DNA of 28,897 nt from Thaumarchaeota archaeon UBA223 (GCA_002495905.1 DAHJ01000019.1:1-28897), one strand, 5' to 3'. Shown: positions 7,379 through 15,432, counted from the stretch's first letter. A program made the numbers and translations. Notes: generated by a model not told the origin, from the letters alone.

Positions 7379-9766
7379 GTGTCAACAAAATCTGTACAGG
7401 AAGTAACAACCTTTGTTCGTATGCCTAAACCCAAACAAAAAGAATTTTGGGATATTCGTAGAATTGAACATCTTCGTGAATTAGCTCTTACGGGAAAGGC
7501 CGCATATTTGTGGGAAGATCATTCTGAAAGTTCTCGAGTACTTGATAGATTGGCCTTTTCTGATATAGATCCTGCTAAATCCAATGAAAATTTTAAACAA
7601 TTACGTAATGACTCCTCTCTTATTGAAAATATTGATACTAGAATAAAACTTGCTTATGGAAGAATTGGAATATCTGCTCCATTGTATCTTGGTGATATGT
7701 CTTTTGGAGCTCTAAGCGGCATTCCAAATATTGCGTTAGCTCGCGCTTCTGATAAAACAGGTGTGATTAATGGTACAGGTGAAGGTGGATTACATCCAGA
7801 TGTAGCAGCATGTAAACAAATAACTGTTCAATGGGCTTCTGGACGATTTGGTGTAGATATTGATGTTCTTAAAACTGGCCAAGGAATTGTAATCAAAGTT
7901 GGTCAAGGTGCAAAACCTGGTATTGGAGGTCACTTACCAGGTTCAAAGGTTACAGGCCCAATTTCTCTCGCACGTAGAATTCCTGTTGGAAAAGATGCAG
8001 TATCTCCTGCCCCTCATCATGATATTTATTCTATTGAGGATTTAGGTCAAAGAATCTGGGCTTTGAAAGAGGCTTCTGGAAAACCTGTTTTTGTTAAAAT
8101 TGGTTGTACTAATTATGTTCCATATATTGCATCTGGCGTTGCAGCAATGGGCGCGGACGGTATTATTATTGATGGATCTGGCGCTGGAACTGGCGCTGCT
8201 CCTTCTGTAATTCGTGATCATGTTGGTCTTCCTATCGATTTAGTTGTTTCATGGGTTGATCGAATTCTAACTCAACAAAATCTTCGTAAGGGCTTTTCTG
8301 TTATTGCTGCAGGTGCTGTTAGTAATGCAGAGGATACTGCTAAATTGTTGGCATTAGGGGCTGATTGTGTTAGTACTGGAACTGCTACATTAGTTGGTTT
8401 GGGTTGTTTGATGGTTCATAAATGTCATATTGGTTTCTGTCCTGCACTTCTAACAAACAAACTTGTCGACGATCCTACAAAAGTTCTTTCACTTGACAAA
8501 TCAGTTGAATGGACGTCTCAGATGATCTTTGGCTGGATTGAAGAATTCAAATGGATTCTACGAGAATTAAATTTAAATTCTGCATCTGAATTAGTTGGAA
8601 GAAGAGATTTACTTAGAGGATATAATATGCACGAAGAAACCGCAAATATTTTAGGCGTTCAACTTGATCGTTCCTCTAAATCTTTAGTTGGTCCTCAACC
8701 TGTTCAAAAACAAGTACCTGATGATGAATATTGGACTCCTATTCTTCAAGGAGAACTTCGTGAACTTTCTGGCAGTGCAGGTAGAACTCCAGGCGAGGCT
8801 GTAATTACAAGTATGGGAACTATTTCTGCTCCATTTGTTGATCAGGCACGCTCTGTTTGTGATTGGATTCGTTCTGATGGAGCACAAGTTACACGTCCTA
8901 GTATAGATCCTTATAGAGAAGAGATTGAAACTTCTACATATCTTGCACATGGCGACATTCGATTATCTAATCCTATATATCTCGGACGACTTACCGAAGA
9001 AGGTTCTATCGAAAATATCTTTTATGAAGTAGCATCATCTATGGGATTATTATTTAATTCTAATAAATTACTTAACAACGCCAATGAATCAATGAATTCA
9101 TCTCTTATGGTTCCTCACTATGAATTTCTAAAAAAGGATAATTCTGGAATTAAATGCATTACAATCGATTATACGGAACTTGATCAAATTGAAGAATTAT
9201 CTAAAAATAACATTCATATAATGGTGAGATTTCCATCGAATGAAGAAACTATTAATTTAATTCCATCAGTAATTAAGAAAAATATTACGGGTATTATTAT
9301 TGATTGGGACTTCAATAATAATCAGGATACAATTGATCTTGCAATCTGTACTTCTGAAGTAGATAATATCTTACGAAATACACGAGTTAATACAACAATT
9401 GCTAGAAATGAAATTAATTTATTAGTTGAAGGAAGCCGAGTCCGTATGGCTGCTGATATATTCAAATTAGTTGGATTGGGAGCAGATGCAGTTGGAATTA
9501 GTAAAGCTGCATTATTGTCTATCAATTACGATCCAAAGAAATTTCGTAATGATAGTAATGAATCTAATTTTGATCAAGATAAAACAAGAGAAAAACTTGA
9601 ATATACTATTTTAGCTATGCAAAAAGAAATCAAATTATTGGCTGGCGCCGCAGGAATTAGTTCTATTCAAAACTCATTATTAGGTAATCGAGAATTATTC
9701 CGCACTGTTGATTTAGATCCATTAATTCGAAAACGATTAGGAATTAAACCTGGTGGAGCTCCATGA
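7379..9766 (+). CDS. Glutamate synthase FMN/3Fe-4S subunit with second degenerate barrel
   Basis: Central and FMN domain of glutamate synthase, which reduces 2-iminoglutarate (from 2-oxoglutarate plus ammonia) to glutamate. The first half (about residues 60-420) is complete: LGDMSFGALSG, GEGGLHPDVA, the loop GQGAKPGIGGHLPG, PAPHHDIYSIEDLG, GADGIIIDGSGAGTGAAP (about 258-275), and the 3Fe-4S cysteines C343, C349 and C354 with the standard spacing. Residues about 470-795 repeat the outline of the same barrel: LAHGDIRLSNPIYLG pairs with LAYGRIGISAPLYLG, LVGLGADAVGISKAAL with LALGADCVSTGTATL, and LLGNRELFR with LVGRRDLLR. This second half lacks the loop motifs and all cluster cysteines. Archaeal versions are often near 500 residues; here there are 795. 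The start is GTG. The next gene overlaps by ATGA and supplies the amidotransferase. No GltD-type reductase is in view, so the electron donor is unknown. Confidence 0.9.
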   Translation: MSTKSVQEVTTFVRMPKPKQKEFWDIRRIEHLRELALTGKAAYLWEDHSESSRVLDRLAFSDIDPAKSNENFKQLRNDSSLIENIDTRIKLAYGRIGISAPLYLGDMSFGALSGIPNIALARASDKTGVINGTGEGGLHPDVAACKQITVQWASGRFGVDIDVLKTGQGIVIKVGQGAKPGIGGHLPGSKVTGPISLARRIPVGKDAVSPAPHHDIYSIEDLGQRIWALKEASGKPVFVKIGCTNYVPYIASGVAAMGADGIIIDGSGAGTGAAPSVIRDHVGLPIDLVVSWVDRILTQQNLRKGFSVIAAGAVSNAEDTAKLLALGADCVSTGTATLVGLGCLMVHKCHIGFCPALLTNKLVDDPTKVLSLDKSVEWTSQMIFGWIEEFKWILRELNLNSASELVGRRDLLRGYNMHEETANILGVQLDRSSKSLVGPQPVQKQVPDDEYWTPILQGELRELSGSAGRTPGEAVITSMGTISAPFVDQARSVCDWIRSDGAQVTRPSIDPYREEIETSTYLAHGDIRLSNPIYLGRLTEEGSIENIFYEVASSMGLLFNSNKLLNNANESMNSSLMVPHYEFLKKDNSGIKCITIDYTELDQIEELSKNNIHIMVRFPSNEETINLIPSVIKKNITGIIIDWDFNNNQDTIDLAICTSEVDNILRNTRVNTTIARNEINLLVEGSRVRMAADIFKLVGLGADAVGISKAALLSINYDPKKFRNDSNESNFDQDKTREKLEYTILAMQKEIKLLAGAAGISSIQNSLLGNRELFRTVDLDPLIRKRLGIKPGGAP

Positions 9767-11877
9767 TTGATCCAAAAATAGTTAGTAAAGATGATTGTGG
9801 AGTATTTGCAGTATTAAAGAAAAAACATTCTTCTAAAATTCCTAATAAAATAGCTGTTGATGGTATTGAATGTGTTAGATTTCGTGGAAGTAAATTTGGC
9901 GCCGGTTTCGCATCATTTAATATTGAAAATTCAAATAAAGATTTCTTATTAAGTATCTTTGTTGACAATCAGGATACATTTGAAGAAATAAAAAATATTT
10001 TGATTGAGCATGATTTCTCTACAACTGATATTAAATCTCAAACCATTGCCGCACCTGAATTATCTCTTGATATCTCTTTAGTTGTTAATACATCTGATTC
10101 AGAAAAATTATCTCAAATAGTTAATGAAATTAATTATAAATTTTCTACTCCTAATTATCGCGCTCGAATTTATTCTTCAGGAAATTATGTAAATGTCTAT
10201 AAAGATATTGGATATCCGTCTGATGTAGCTTCTTCTACAGGTCTTATCAAAACTAATATTGACGCTGATTTATGGATTGCCCATACTAGACAACCTACTA
10301 ATTCACCTGGTTCTTCAGCAATTTGGTGTCATCCATTTTCTAATGTAAATACTGCTATTGTTCATAATGGAGATATTAGTTCTTTTGGATCTAATGTTAA
10401 TTTTCTTAATTACCGAGGAGTAACAAATCTTGTAGGCACTGATAGTGAAGTTGTTGCATTTATTGTTGATTATCTTGCGCGTATTGAAAATTTATCAATG
10501 AATGACATTGGTTTAATTCTTTCTAATCCTTATGATCGATTTCTTTATCGATTAGGCGTTGATAAAACTAAATATATTCGTGATTTACTTTATCGTTATC
10601 GCGGCGCTGAATTAGATGGACCATTTACTATTTTTATTGGATATTCTGATGGTAAAGATGTTTATCTTCTTGCTGTGATTGATCGTTCAAAATTTCGTCC
10701 TGTTGTTGTTGGTGAGGACGACGACTATATCTACATGGCTAGTGAAGAATGTCAAATTAGAATGCTATCTCCTAAAGCAAATATTTGGACTCCACAACCC
10801 GGTAGATTTGTTCTTGCATCAATGAATAAAGGTATTATTGAATCTGGACGTGATTCTAATACTATTGATAAGATTAGTTCTGATTTAATAGAAATTGAAA
10901 CTTCACATAATATTTCTGAAAATATTATTGATTCAAATGCTCTTTCTTCTTATGAATTAAATACTAATATTAAATCTGTTTTGAGCGATGGGCCTAAACA
11001 ACTTAATTTAATGAATGTTCGTGGCCAACGCTATCTTGGCGTTAATCTTCCAAGAGATACTGAATTAAATATTTATGGCACACCTGGTAATTGTTTAGCC
11101 AATTTCAATAAAGGCACTAATATCAATGTCTACGGCAGTGCTGAAGATAATGTAGCTGATACTATGTATGAAGGAAAAATTACCATTCATGGTAATGCAC
11201 GTGATGTAATTGGTTATGCACTTCAAGGAGGAAAAATTTTCATTCGTGGCAATGTTGGAAATCGAGCATTTATTTTAATGCGTGAATATGAAGAAAGTCG
11301 TCCAGTAGTTATTGTTGGAAATCGTGCCGATGATTATTTTGGAGAGTACATGGCTGGAGGTCTTGCTTTAGTTCTTGGAATTGATTCTCTTGACTCTACA
11401 GAACCTGAACAATTAGTAGGTAATTTTCTAGGTACTGGAATGTTACGCGGTTTAATCTATGTTCGTGGTAAAGTTAATGCTGATTCTATTGGTTTAAAAC
11501 CTCCTAAAGAAGATATAATTAATTATTTGTCTTATCTTAATTTTAAAAATATTATCGATGATGATTTATTTAAAAAACTTTCATCTGCATCTGATATAAA
11601 TTTGAATTTCTTGAAATCAGAGCTTTCTGAGAATGCATTTAGTTCTGTTAAGAAATTATTTTCTAGTAAATATAGTGTTAATCTAGATATAGAATATAGA
11701 AAACTTGATTCTTCTGATCTTGAATTATTGACTCCATATCTTAATGAATTTGTTTCTGATTTTAATATTTCAGAAGATATATTGAATAAACTTCTTAGTT
11801 CTGAATATACAATTGTACGATCTATCGATAAATCTAAAGACTCAAAAGCTCCTAAAGTTACAATTGTCGAAGAATAA
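9763..11877 (+). CDS. Glutamate synthase GATase + GXGXG subunit
   Basis: Fused class II glutamine amidotransferase and GXGXG beta-helix domain, partner of the FMN subunit encoded just upstream (ATGA overlap). The N-terminal domain shows DCGVFAVL with Cys12 as probable nucleophile, then TRQPTNSPGSSAIWCHPF, the oxyanion motif HNGD, and GTDSEV. RSKFRPVVVGEDD and MASEECQIRML end the domain near residue 340. The GXGXG domain (about 415-570) has repeated strands such as NVYGSAEDNVADTMYEG, IHGNARDV and GKIFIRGNVGNRA. A C-terminal part of about 120 residues is not recognised. Cys12 is not at the N-terminus, so an 11-residue propeptide must be removed for activity, as in known glutamate synthases. The layout resembles fused versions of the first and second N-methylglutamate synthase subunits, so methylglutamate formation is a less likely alternative. 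Confidence 0.9.
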   Translation: MIDPKIVSKDDCGVFAVLKKKHSSKIPNKIAVDGIECVRFRGSKFGAGFASFNIENSNKDFLLSIFVDNQDTFEEIKNILIEHDFSTTDIKSQTIAAPELSLDISLVVNTSDSEKLSQIVNEINYKFSTPNYRARIYSSGNYVNVYKDIGYPSDVASSTGLIKTNIDADLWIAHTRQPTNSPGSSAIWCHPFSNVNTAIVHNGDISSFGSNVNFLNYRGVTNLVGTDSEVVAFIVDYLARIENLSMNDIGLILSNPYDRFLYRLGVDKTKYIRDLLYRYRGAELDGPFTIFIGYSDGKDVYLLAVIDRSKFRPVVVGEDDDYIYMASEECQIRMLSPKANIWTPQPGRFVLASMNKGIIESGRDSNTIDKISSDLIEIETSHNISENIIDSNALSSYELNTNIKSVLSDGPKQLNLMNVRGQRYLGVNLPRDTELNIYGTPGNCLANFNKGTNINVYGSAEDNVADTMYEGKITIHGNARDVIGYALQGGKIFIRGNVGNRAFILMREYEESRPVVIVGNRADDYFGEYMAGGLALVLGIDSLDSTEPEQLVGNFLGTGMLRGLIYVRGKVNADSIGLKPPKEDIINYLSYLNFKNIIDDDLFKKLSSASDINLNFLKSELSENAFSSVKKLFSSKYSVNLDIEYRKLDSSDLELLTPYLNEFVSDFNISEDILNKLLSSEYTIVRSIDKSKDSKAPKVTIVEE

Positions 11878-11880
11878 ATT

Positions 11881-12243
11881 CTATTCTTTTTTACCTTTCA
11901 ATTTGTCTGATAAAGAAGTCATTTTCCCATCTTTAGACACTGATATTGAAGTCGGTACTGTTATTCTTAATCCTGCATTTTTAAATACTGACAATAATTC
12001 TCCTCCTGAGATTGAATTATTTATTTTACCATCTTTGATTAATTGTATTAACTGATTCACAATATGTTCTGTTTCTTTTGGATAATGCGTCTCAGCAATT
12101 TTTAATACTTCATCACCTCGATCAACTAATCTTGTTAATAGAATATCTTTAGGATTAATTTGCTTATTCTGATTTTCGATTCTTTTCATTAATTCCTTTA
12201 TTTTCTTTTGTTTTAACATCTCTAATTCTTTGTCTTCGCTCAT
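11881..12243 (-). CDS. PDCD5/TFAR19-related DNA-binding protein
   Basis: Small basic helical protein of the archaeal PDCD5 (TFAR19-related) family, generally described as double-stranded DNA-binding. 120 residues. Recognised by the acidic/helical start (MSEDKELEMLKQKKIKELM) and by a central three-helix part (RLVDRGDEVLKIAETHYPKETEHIVNQL, given here as family-like wording). IQLIKDGKINNSISGGELLSVFKNAGL follows, and the end is a lysine-rich tail, SLSDKLKGKKE. The RGDEVLKIAE segment and the GELL-FK-GL ending are what I associate with the TACK versions. The start is ATG, with TATATAAA about 31 bases upstream on this strand. It converges on the glutamate synthase gene with a gap of only 3 bases. 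Confidence 0.75.
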   Translation of the reverse strand: MSEDKELEMLKQKKIKELMKRIENQNKQINPKDILLTRLVDRGDEVLKIAETHYPKETEHIVNQLIQLIKDGKINNSISGGELLSVFKNAGLRITVPTSISVSKDGKMTSLSDKLKGKKE

Positions 12244-12270
12244 TCTCGGTATATAATAGAAAATATCAAA

Positions 12271-12278
12271 TATATAAA
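12271..12278 (-). promoter_or_regulatory. TATA box of the PDCD5-like gene
   Basis: Read on the minus strand this is TTTATATA, a strong archaeal TATA match, about 31 bases before the ATG at 12243, which leaves essentially no untranslated leader. Confidence 0.65.
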
Positions 12279-12294
12279 AATTGATAAAATAAGG

Positions 12295-12301
12295 TTTAAA
12301 T
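12295..12301 (+). promoter_or_regulatory. TATA-like box of the SerA-type gene
   Basis: TTTAAAT centred about 33 bases before the TTG start at 12331. The spacing fits a leaderless transcript beginning at or near the TTG. Confidence 0.5.
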
Positions 12302-12330
12302 GCAGTAATTAGACAGTAACGTTTACTTAA

Positions 12331-13272
12331 TTGAATTCAGATAAAAAAATTCTTATTTGTGATAAAATAGAGCCTGAGGGTATTGATTTACTATTGAAAT
12401 CTGGTTTTAATATAGTTGAAAGACCTTCAATTACTCCTGATGAATTACTTGATGAAATTAAGGATGTTAATGTTGTCGTTGTTCGTAGTCGAACTAAAAT
12501 TACTGAATCTGTGATTACTAATGGCAAGAATCTTCAATTAATATGCAGACCAGGAACTGGACTTGATAATATTGATACATCTTCTGCAAAAGAACATGAT
12601 ATTCCAGTTCTTAATTCTGTTGAAGCATCCACAAATGCTGTTGCCGAATTAACTATTTCTCTTGCAGTTAGTCTCTCTCGTTCTATTTCATTGGCTGATC
12701 AAGCAATGAAAAATGGCGAATGGTTAAAAAACTCTCTTCTTGGAAGTGAATTACGCGGTAAAGTATTTGGTGTTATTGGTCTTGGACGAATTGGACGAAG
12801 AACTGGTATTCTTGCATCTGCTCTTGAAATGAATGTTATTGGATTTGAAAAAGAAATTGTCGACCCTGAATATTTGAATAAATACAATATACAACAAGTC
12901 GAGTTTGATGAATTGTTGTCTAAATCTGATTTTATAAGTTTGCATTTACCTGCTACTCCTGAAACAATCCATATGATTGGGAAAAAACAATTTGAATTAA
13001 TGAAAAATACTGCATTCATTATTAATACTGCTCGAGGTCAATTGATTATTGAATCTGATTTATATGATGCACTTACTAATAATAAAATTGCTGGTGCTGC
13101 TTTAGATGTCTTTGAAACTGAACCTCCTACTAATTCTAAATTAATTAAATTAAAAAATTTAATTGCAACTCCTCATATCGGCGCTCAGATTATTGAAGCA
13201 CAAAAAGATGCTTCATTAGTTATTGCACAAAAAATTATTGACTTCTATTCTAATAATCAATCTAAGGACTAA
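12331..13272 (+). CDS. serA: D-3-phosphoglycerate dehydrogenase-type 2-hydroxyacid dehydrogenase
   Basis: NAD-dependent D-isomer 2-hydroxyacid dehydrogenase, most like the first enzyme of serine synthesis (3-phosphoglycerate to 3-phosphohydroxypyruvate). 313 residues form a short version without the ACT or intervening domain. Visible: RPGTGLDNID near residue 73, the Rossmann motif GLGRIG (150-155), catalytic Arg235 (NTARG), Glu264 (ETEPP) and His282 (TPHIGAQ). The start is TTG at 12331, giving the normal MNSDKKILICDKI N-terminus and fitting the TATA position. The SPOUT methyltransferase gene follows after 10 bases. The other serine-pathway genes are not in the window. Phosphoglycerate is the best substrate guess, but other 2-hydroxyacids cannot be ruled out from sequence alone. 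Confidence 0.88.
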   Translation: MNSDKKILICDKIEPEGIDLLLKSGFNIVERPSITPDELLDEIKDVNVVVVRSRTKITESVITNGKNLQLICRPGTGLDNIDTSSAKEHDIPVLNSVEASTNAVAELTISLAVSLSRSISLADQAMKNGEWLKNSLLGSELRGKVFGVIGLGRIGRRTGILASALEMNVIGFEKEIVDPEYLNKYNIQQVEFDELLSKSDFISLHLPATPETIHMIGKKQFELMKNTAFIINTARGQLIIESDLYDALTNNKIAGAALDVFETEPPTNSKLIKLKNLIATPHIGAQIIEAQKDASLVIAQKIIDFYSNNQSKD

Positions 13273-13282
13273 TGAATTTATA

Positions 13283-14110
13283 ATGAGAGAATTAGCTATT
13301 GCTATTCCATCAAATATATTAGAGGATTGTCAATCTTTATCTGATAAAACTAATAAAATTGGTATTATTGCTAGGGCTGCTTCAATCTTCAAGGTTACTA
13401 AAATTCATGTTTATAAAAATAAAGGATCTTCAGACATTGATTTAATTTCATTATTATTGAAATATTTGGTCACTCCTCAATATCTTCGAAAAAATATTTT
13501 TCCCTTAAAACAAGAATTAAAACTTGCAGGTACTCTTCCACCATTACGTATTCCATCTCATACTGTAAATCGAAAACACAATCGTAATACTGTTGATATT
13601 CGTGATGGTCTTTGTATTAAATTTGATAAAAAACTAAATATGGCTATTCTTGATATTGGACTAAATAAATATGGAATCTTAAAATCTCGTATTTCTGTTG
13701 GGGATGTTGTAACTGTAAAAATTATTTCTGATTCATTTAAAGGTAAATATTTCTTGTTGGAAAAGACTATTCCAAATAATTATTGGGGTTATGATGTAAT
13801 TAATAATAATTCTTTAAAAGAAATTTTAAATTCAAATTTTTATGATATTAATATTATTACATCTAAGTTTGGTAATTCATTTCATTCCACTTCAACATTA
13901 ATATCTGATAAAATTGGTAATAATCCTGATTCAAATATAATTGTTGTTTTCGGTTCTCCTAAATCTGGTTTGATGACTATCTTATCTCATGAAAAAATTG
14001 ATAAATCTAATTTAATATTAATTAATCTATTTCCTGATCAGGGTGTTGAAACCATAAGAAGTGAAGAAGCTATACTTGCTGGACTCTCAATTCTTAATTC
14101 TTATTTTTAA
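13283..14110 (+). CDS. SPOUT-fold RNA methyltransferase (COG2106 type)
   Basis: Predicted SAM-dependent RNA methyltransferase of the archaeal/eukaryotic COG2106 group (PF02598), suggested to modify uridine in rRNA. 275 residues. The chain opens with MRELAIAIPSNILED, has the IARAASIFKVTKIHVY strand, and carries an inserted OB-like part in the middle (VGDVVTVKIISDSFKGKYF). It ends with the trefoil-knot signature: VVFGSPKSGL and then LINLFPDQGVETIRSEEAIL. The ATG at 13283 is chosen because the family starts with a strand right there; a longer in-frame start at 13223 would overlap serA by 50 bases. It is co-directional with serA (10-base gap). The 3' end faces the small membrane protein gene across 7 bases. 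Confidence 0.85.
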   Translation: MRELAIAIPSNILEDCQSLSDKTNKIGIIARAASIFKVTKIHVYKNKGSSDIDLISLLLKYLVTPQYLRKNIFPLKQELKLAGTLPPLRIPSHTVNRKHNRNTVDIRDGLCIKFDKKLNMAILDIGLNKYGILKSRISVGDVVTVKIISDSFKGKYFLLEKTIPNNYWGYDVINNNSLKEILNSNFYDINIITSKFGNSFHSTSTLISDKIGNNPDSNIIVVFGSPKSGLMTILSHEKIDKSNLILINLFPDQGVETIRSEEAILAGLSILNSYF

Positions 14111-14117
14111 AATAATA

Positions 14118-14324
14118 TTATAATGTTTCATCAAATAATTCTGTTCTTTTTCTACTTAAAAAAAGACCTATTATTGAAAATATTACTGCAAATATAATTA
14201 ATCTTATGTTCATAAATATTTGAAATTCTGAATCTACTAAAATATACAATATTCCTGAAATCAATATTATTGAAATTGCCATTGAAATTAAATCTATATA
14301 CCTGATTTTTTGTTTTATATCCAA
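14118..14324 (-). CDS. Small two-span membrane protein, unknown function
   Basis: 68 residues that I do not recognise. Two hydrophobic segments, SMAISIILISGILYILV (about 14-30) and IRLIIFAVIFSIIGLFL (about 40-56), are followed by a basic/polar tail (SRKRTELFDETL), giving a probable hairpin in the membrane with both ends cytoplasmic. The only available start is TTG at 14324 (a stop codon lies directly upstream in frame), 12 bases after the cyclophilin-like gene, so it is probably the second gene of that unit. An alternative frame over the same region starting at 14340 has no membrane pattern and looks spurious. Confidence 0.6.
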   Translation of the reverse strand: MDIKQKIRYIDLISMAISIILISGILYILVDSEFQIFMNIRLIIFAVIFSIIGLFLSRKRTELFDETL

Positions 14325-14336
14325 TTATTTCATACC

Positions 14337-14711
14337 TCATTTTAATACTTCTACTATCATTATCTCTCCAGGTTTTATGTCATCTAATTTTTCTATTTCA
14401 CTGGTTAAATTACCTATTACTGTCATCTTATTTGTGACTAATTGATCTTCTCTAAATAAAACAATAGCTCCGTTTGATGCTAAAAATCCAATATCTTCTT
14501 TTTTGAATGATTTTTTAGGTTTATGAAGACCTGCAATAATTCCAACTGGACTATATATCAATAAATCTTTGATTTTAATTATTGGTCCACTTAACCTCTT
14601 TTTCTCAATTATTTGATTAACAATTGTCGGAGCTAAGTGTTTTGAAATCTCTCCATCTAATATTGTATCTCCGATAGTAATCTTAATTGAAATTTTCGAT
14701 ACTGAACTCAT
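14337..14711 (-). CDS. Cyclophilin-like fold protein (DUF369/TM1367 type)
   Basis: 124 residues resembling the archaeal/bacterial cyclophilin-like family once called DUF369. Members have a cyclophilin-type beta barrel but no proven isomerase activity. Family-like features are the opening beta strands with an acidic turn (KITIGDTILDGEISKHLAPTI), a conserved G-I-A-G middle, DIGFLASNGAIVLFRE, and the closing MTVIGNLTSEIEKLDDIKPG with a final beta strand. The match is by overall pattern rather than a catalytic motif, so confidence is moderate. The start is ATG at 14711 with a TATA-like box about 30 bases upstream; the small membrane protein gene follows. Confidence 0.6.
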   Translation of the reverse strand: MSSVSKISIKITIGDTILDGEISKHLAPTIVNQIIEKKRLSGPIIKIKDLLIYSPVGIIAGLHKPKKSFKKEDIGFLASNGAIVLFREDQLVTNKMTVIGNLTSEIEKLDDIKPGEIMIVEVLK

Positions 14712-14736
14712 TATAGATAATAGAAAAGTTTATGTG

Positions 14737-14746
14737 GATATAAATT
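14737..14746 (-). promoter_or_regulatory. TATA box of the cyclophilin-like gene
   Basis: Minus-strand AATTTATATC, centred about 30 bases before the ATG at 14711. Confidence 0.6.
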
Positions 14747-14784
14747 GTAACATCATATTGAATAACGGTTAGATGATATCTACT

Positions 14785-14793
14785 TTTAATATA
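14785..14793 (+). promoter_or_regulatory. TATA box of rpoK
   Basis: TTTAATATA centred about 24 bases before the rpoK ATG, in a purine-rich leader (AAGGAAAAAAA) that offers at most a weak ribosome binding site. Confidence 0.55.
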
Positions 14794-14812
14794 ATAAAAA
14801 TAAGGAAAAAAA

Positions 14813-15064
14813 ATGACAAAACAAGAATTTAAGGTTGAAATTGGCCCTGAAAGCCTAACTCGATTTGAACGAGCAAAAATTATCGGTTCTCGAGCATTAC
14901 AATTGTCTTTAGGCGCTCCTACTTTTGTAAAAGCTTCAAAAGATATTCATGATCCTATCTTACTTGCTACATTTGAATTAGATAAAACTGTAATGCCTTT
15001 GACTATTAGAAGAACTTATCCTGATGGCACTTATCAGAATATTCCACTTTCTAGTTTAGTTTAG
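14813..15064 (+). CDS. rpoK: DNA-directed RNA polymerase subunit K (Rpo6)
   Basis: Archaeal counterpart of eukaryotic Rpb6 and bacterial omega; it clamps the largest polymerase subunit and aids assembly. 83 residues. The conserved core is FERAKIIGSRALQLSLGAP, followed by DPILLATFELDKTVMPLTIRR and the ending PDGTYQNIPLSSL. The ATG start is preceded by its own TATA box, so the gene appears to be monocistronic. It converges on the Lrp/AsnC-like gene with 8 bases between the stop codons. Confidence 0.95.
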   Translation: MTKQEFKVEIGPESLTRFERAKIIGSRALQLSLGAPTFVKASKDIHDPILLATFELDKTVMPLTIRRTYPDGTYQNIPLSSLV

Positions 15065-15072
15065 TTATATTT

Positions 15073-15300
15073 TTAAACTCCAATTAAGGTTATGGTAGAT
15101 TTTACACTTCTTATTCTTCTAATTTTCCATGTGATTATGTCTTTTACTTTTTCCATTGTATCTGATTCAATAATTACTACGAAATCATACCTTCCGTATA
15201 CGGATGCTACTTCTATTACTCCTTCCATATTCATCACTTCTTGAATAAATTCATCTTCCACATCGGGGTCTGTATTAATTAATACATATGCTTTTGTCAT
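15073..15300 (-). CDS. Stand-alone Lrp/AsnC ligand-binding (RAM) domain protein
   Basis: 75 residues forming just the alpha/beta effector-binding domain of Lrp/AsnC regulators, without the DNA-binding helix-turn-helix. The pattern is KAYVLINTDPDVEDEF, then VIEVASVYGRYDFVVIIE, and the ending ITWKIRRIRSVKSTITLIGV, a typical betaalphabetabetaalphabeta RAM layout with the G-x-Y-D-F turn. Such small proteins form dimers or octamers and probably bind amino acids, perhaps modulating full-length Lrp proteins (inference). ATG start; a good TATA box lies about 35 bases upstream. It is divergent from the Alba gene across 132 bases. Confidence 0.85.
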   Translation of the reverse strand: MTKAYVLINTDPDVEDEFIQEVMNMEGVIEVASVYGRYDFVVIIESDTMEKVKDIITWKIRRIRSVKSTITLIGV

Positions 15301-15330
15301 TTATCTCACATTGTCGTATAATCTGTATTG

Positions 15331-15340
15331 TATATAAATT
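15331..15340 (-). promoter_or_regulatory. TATA box of the Lrp/AsnC-like gene
   Basis: Minus-strand AATTTATATA, centred about 35 bases before the ATG at 15300. The rest of the 132-base spacer holds the Alba promoter and nothing else I can recognise. Confidence 0.6.
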
Positions 15341-15396
15341 CAATCGGAGTGGCTTCTAGGATTGTTTTATGCATTAAATCGATTTTCAACACCATG

Positions 15397-15404
15397 TTTA
15401 TATA
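15397..15404 (+). promoter_or_regulatory. TATA box of alba
   Basis: TTTATATA, centred about 32 bases before the alba ATG: a near-ideal archaeal TATA box, fitting an abundant chromatin protein. Confidence 0.7.
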
Positions 15405-15432
15405 AGAATTTTATGTTAAAAAAAATACAAAA

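Noticed and set aside
8684..8950. Antisense open frame inside the glutamate synthase gene
   Set aside because: Cys/Ser/Arg/Asn-rich shadow translation without domain pattern or promoter.
13223..13282. Longer N-terminus for the SPOUT methyltransferase
   Set aside because: The 20 added residues overlap serA and do not resemble the family, which starts with the MRELAIAIP strand at 13283.
14152..14340. Alternative reading frame over the small membrane protein
   Set aside because: It starts by ATGA overlap but has no hydrophobic or family pattern and is Asn/Tyr-rich as expected of an out-of-frame AT-rich translation.
15301..15432. RNA gene in the Lrp-like/alba spacer
   Set aside because: No cloverleaf, box motifs or stable stems seen; two good TATA boxes account for the space.
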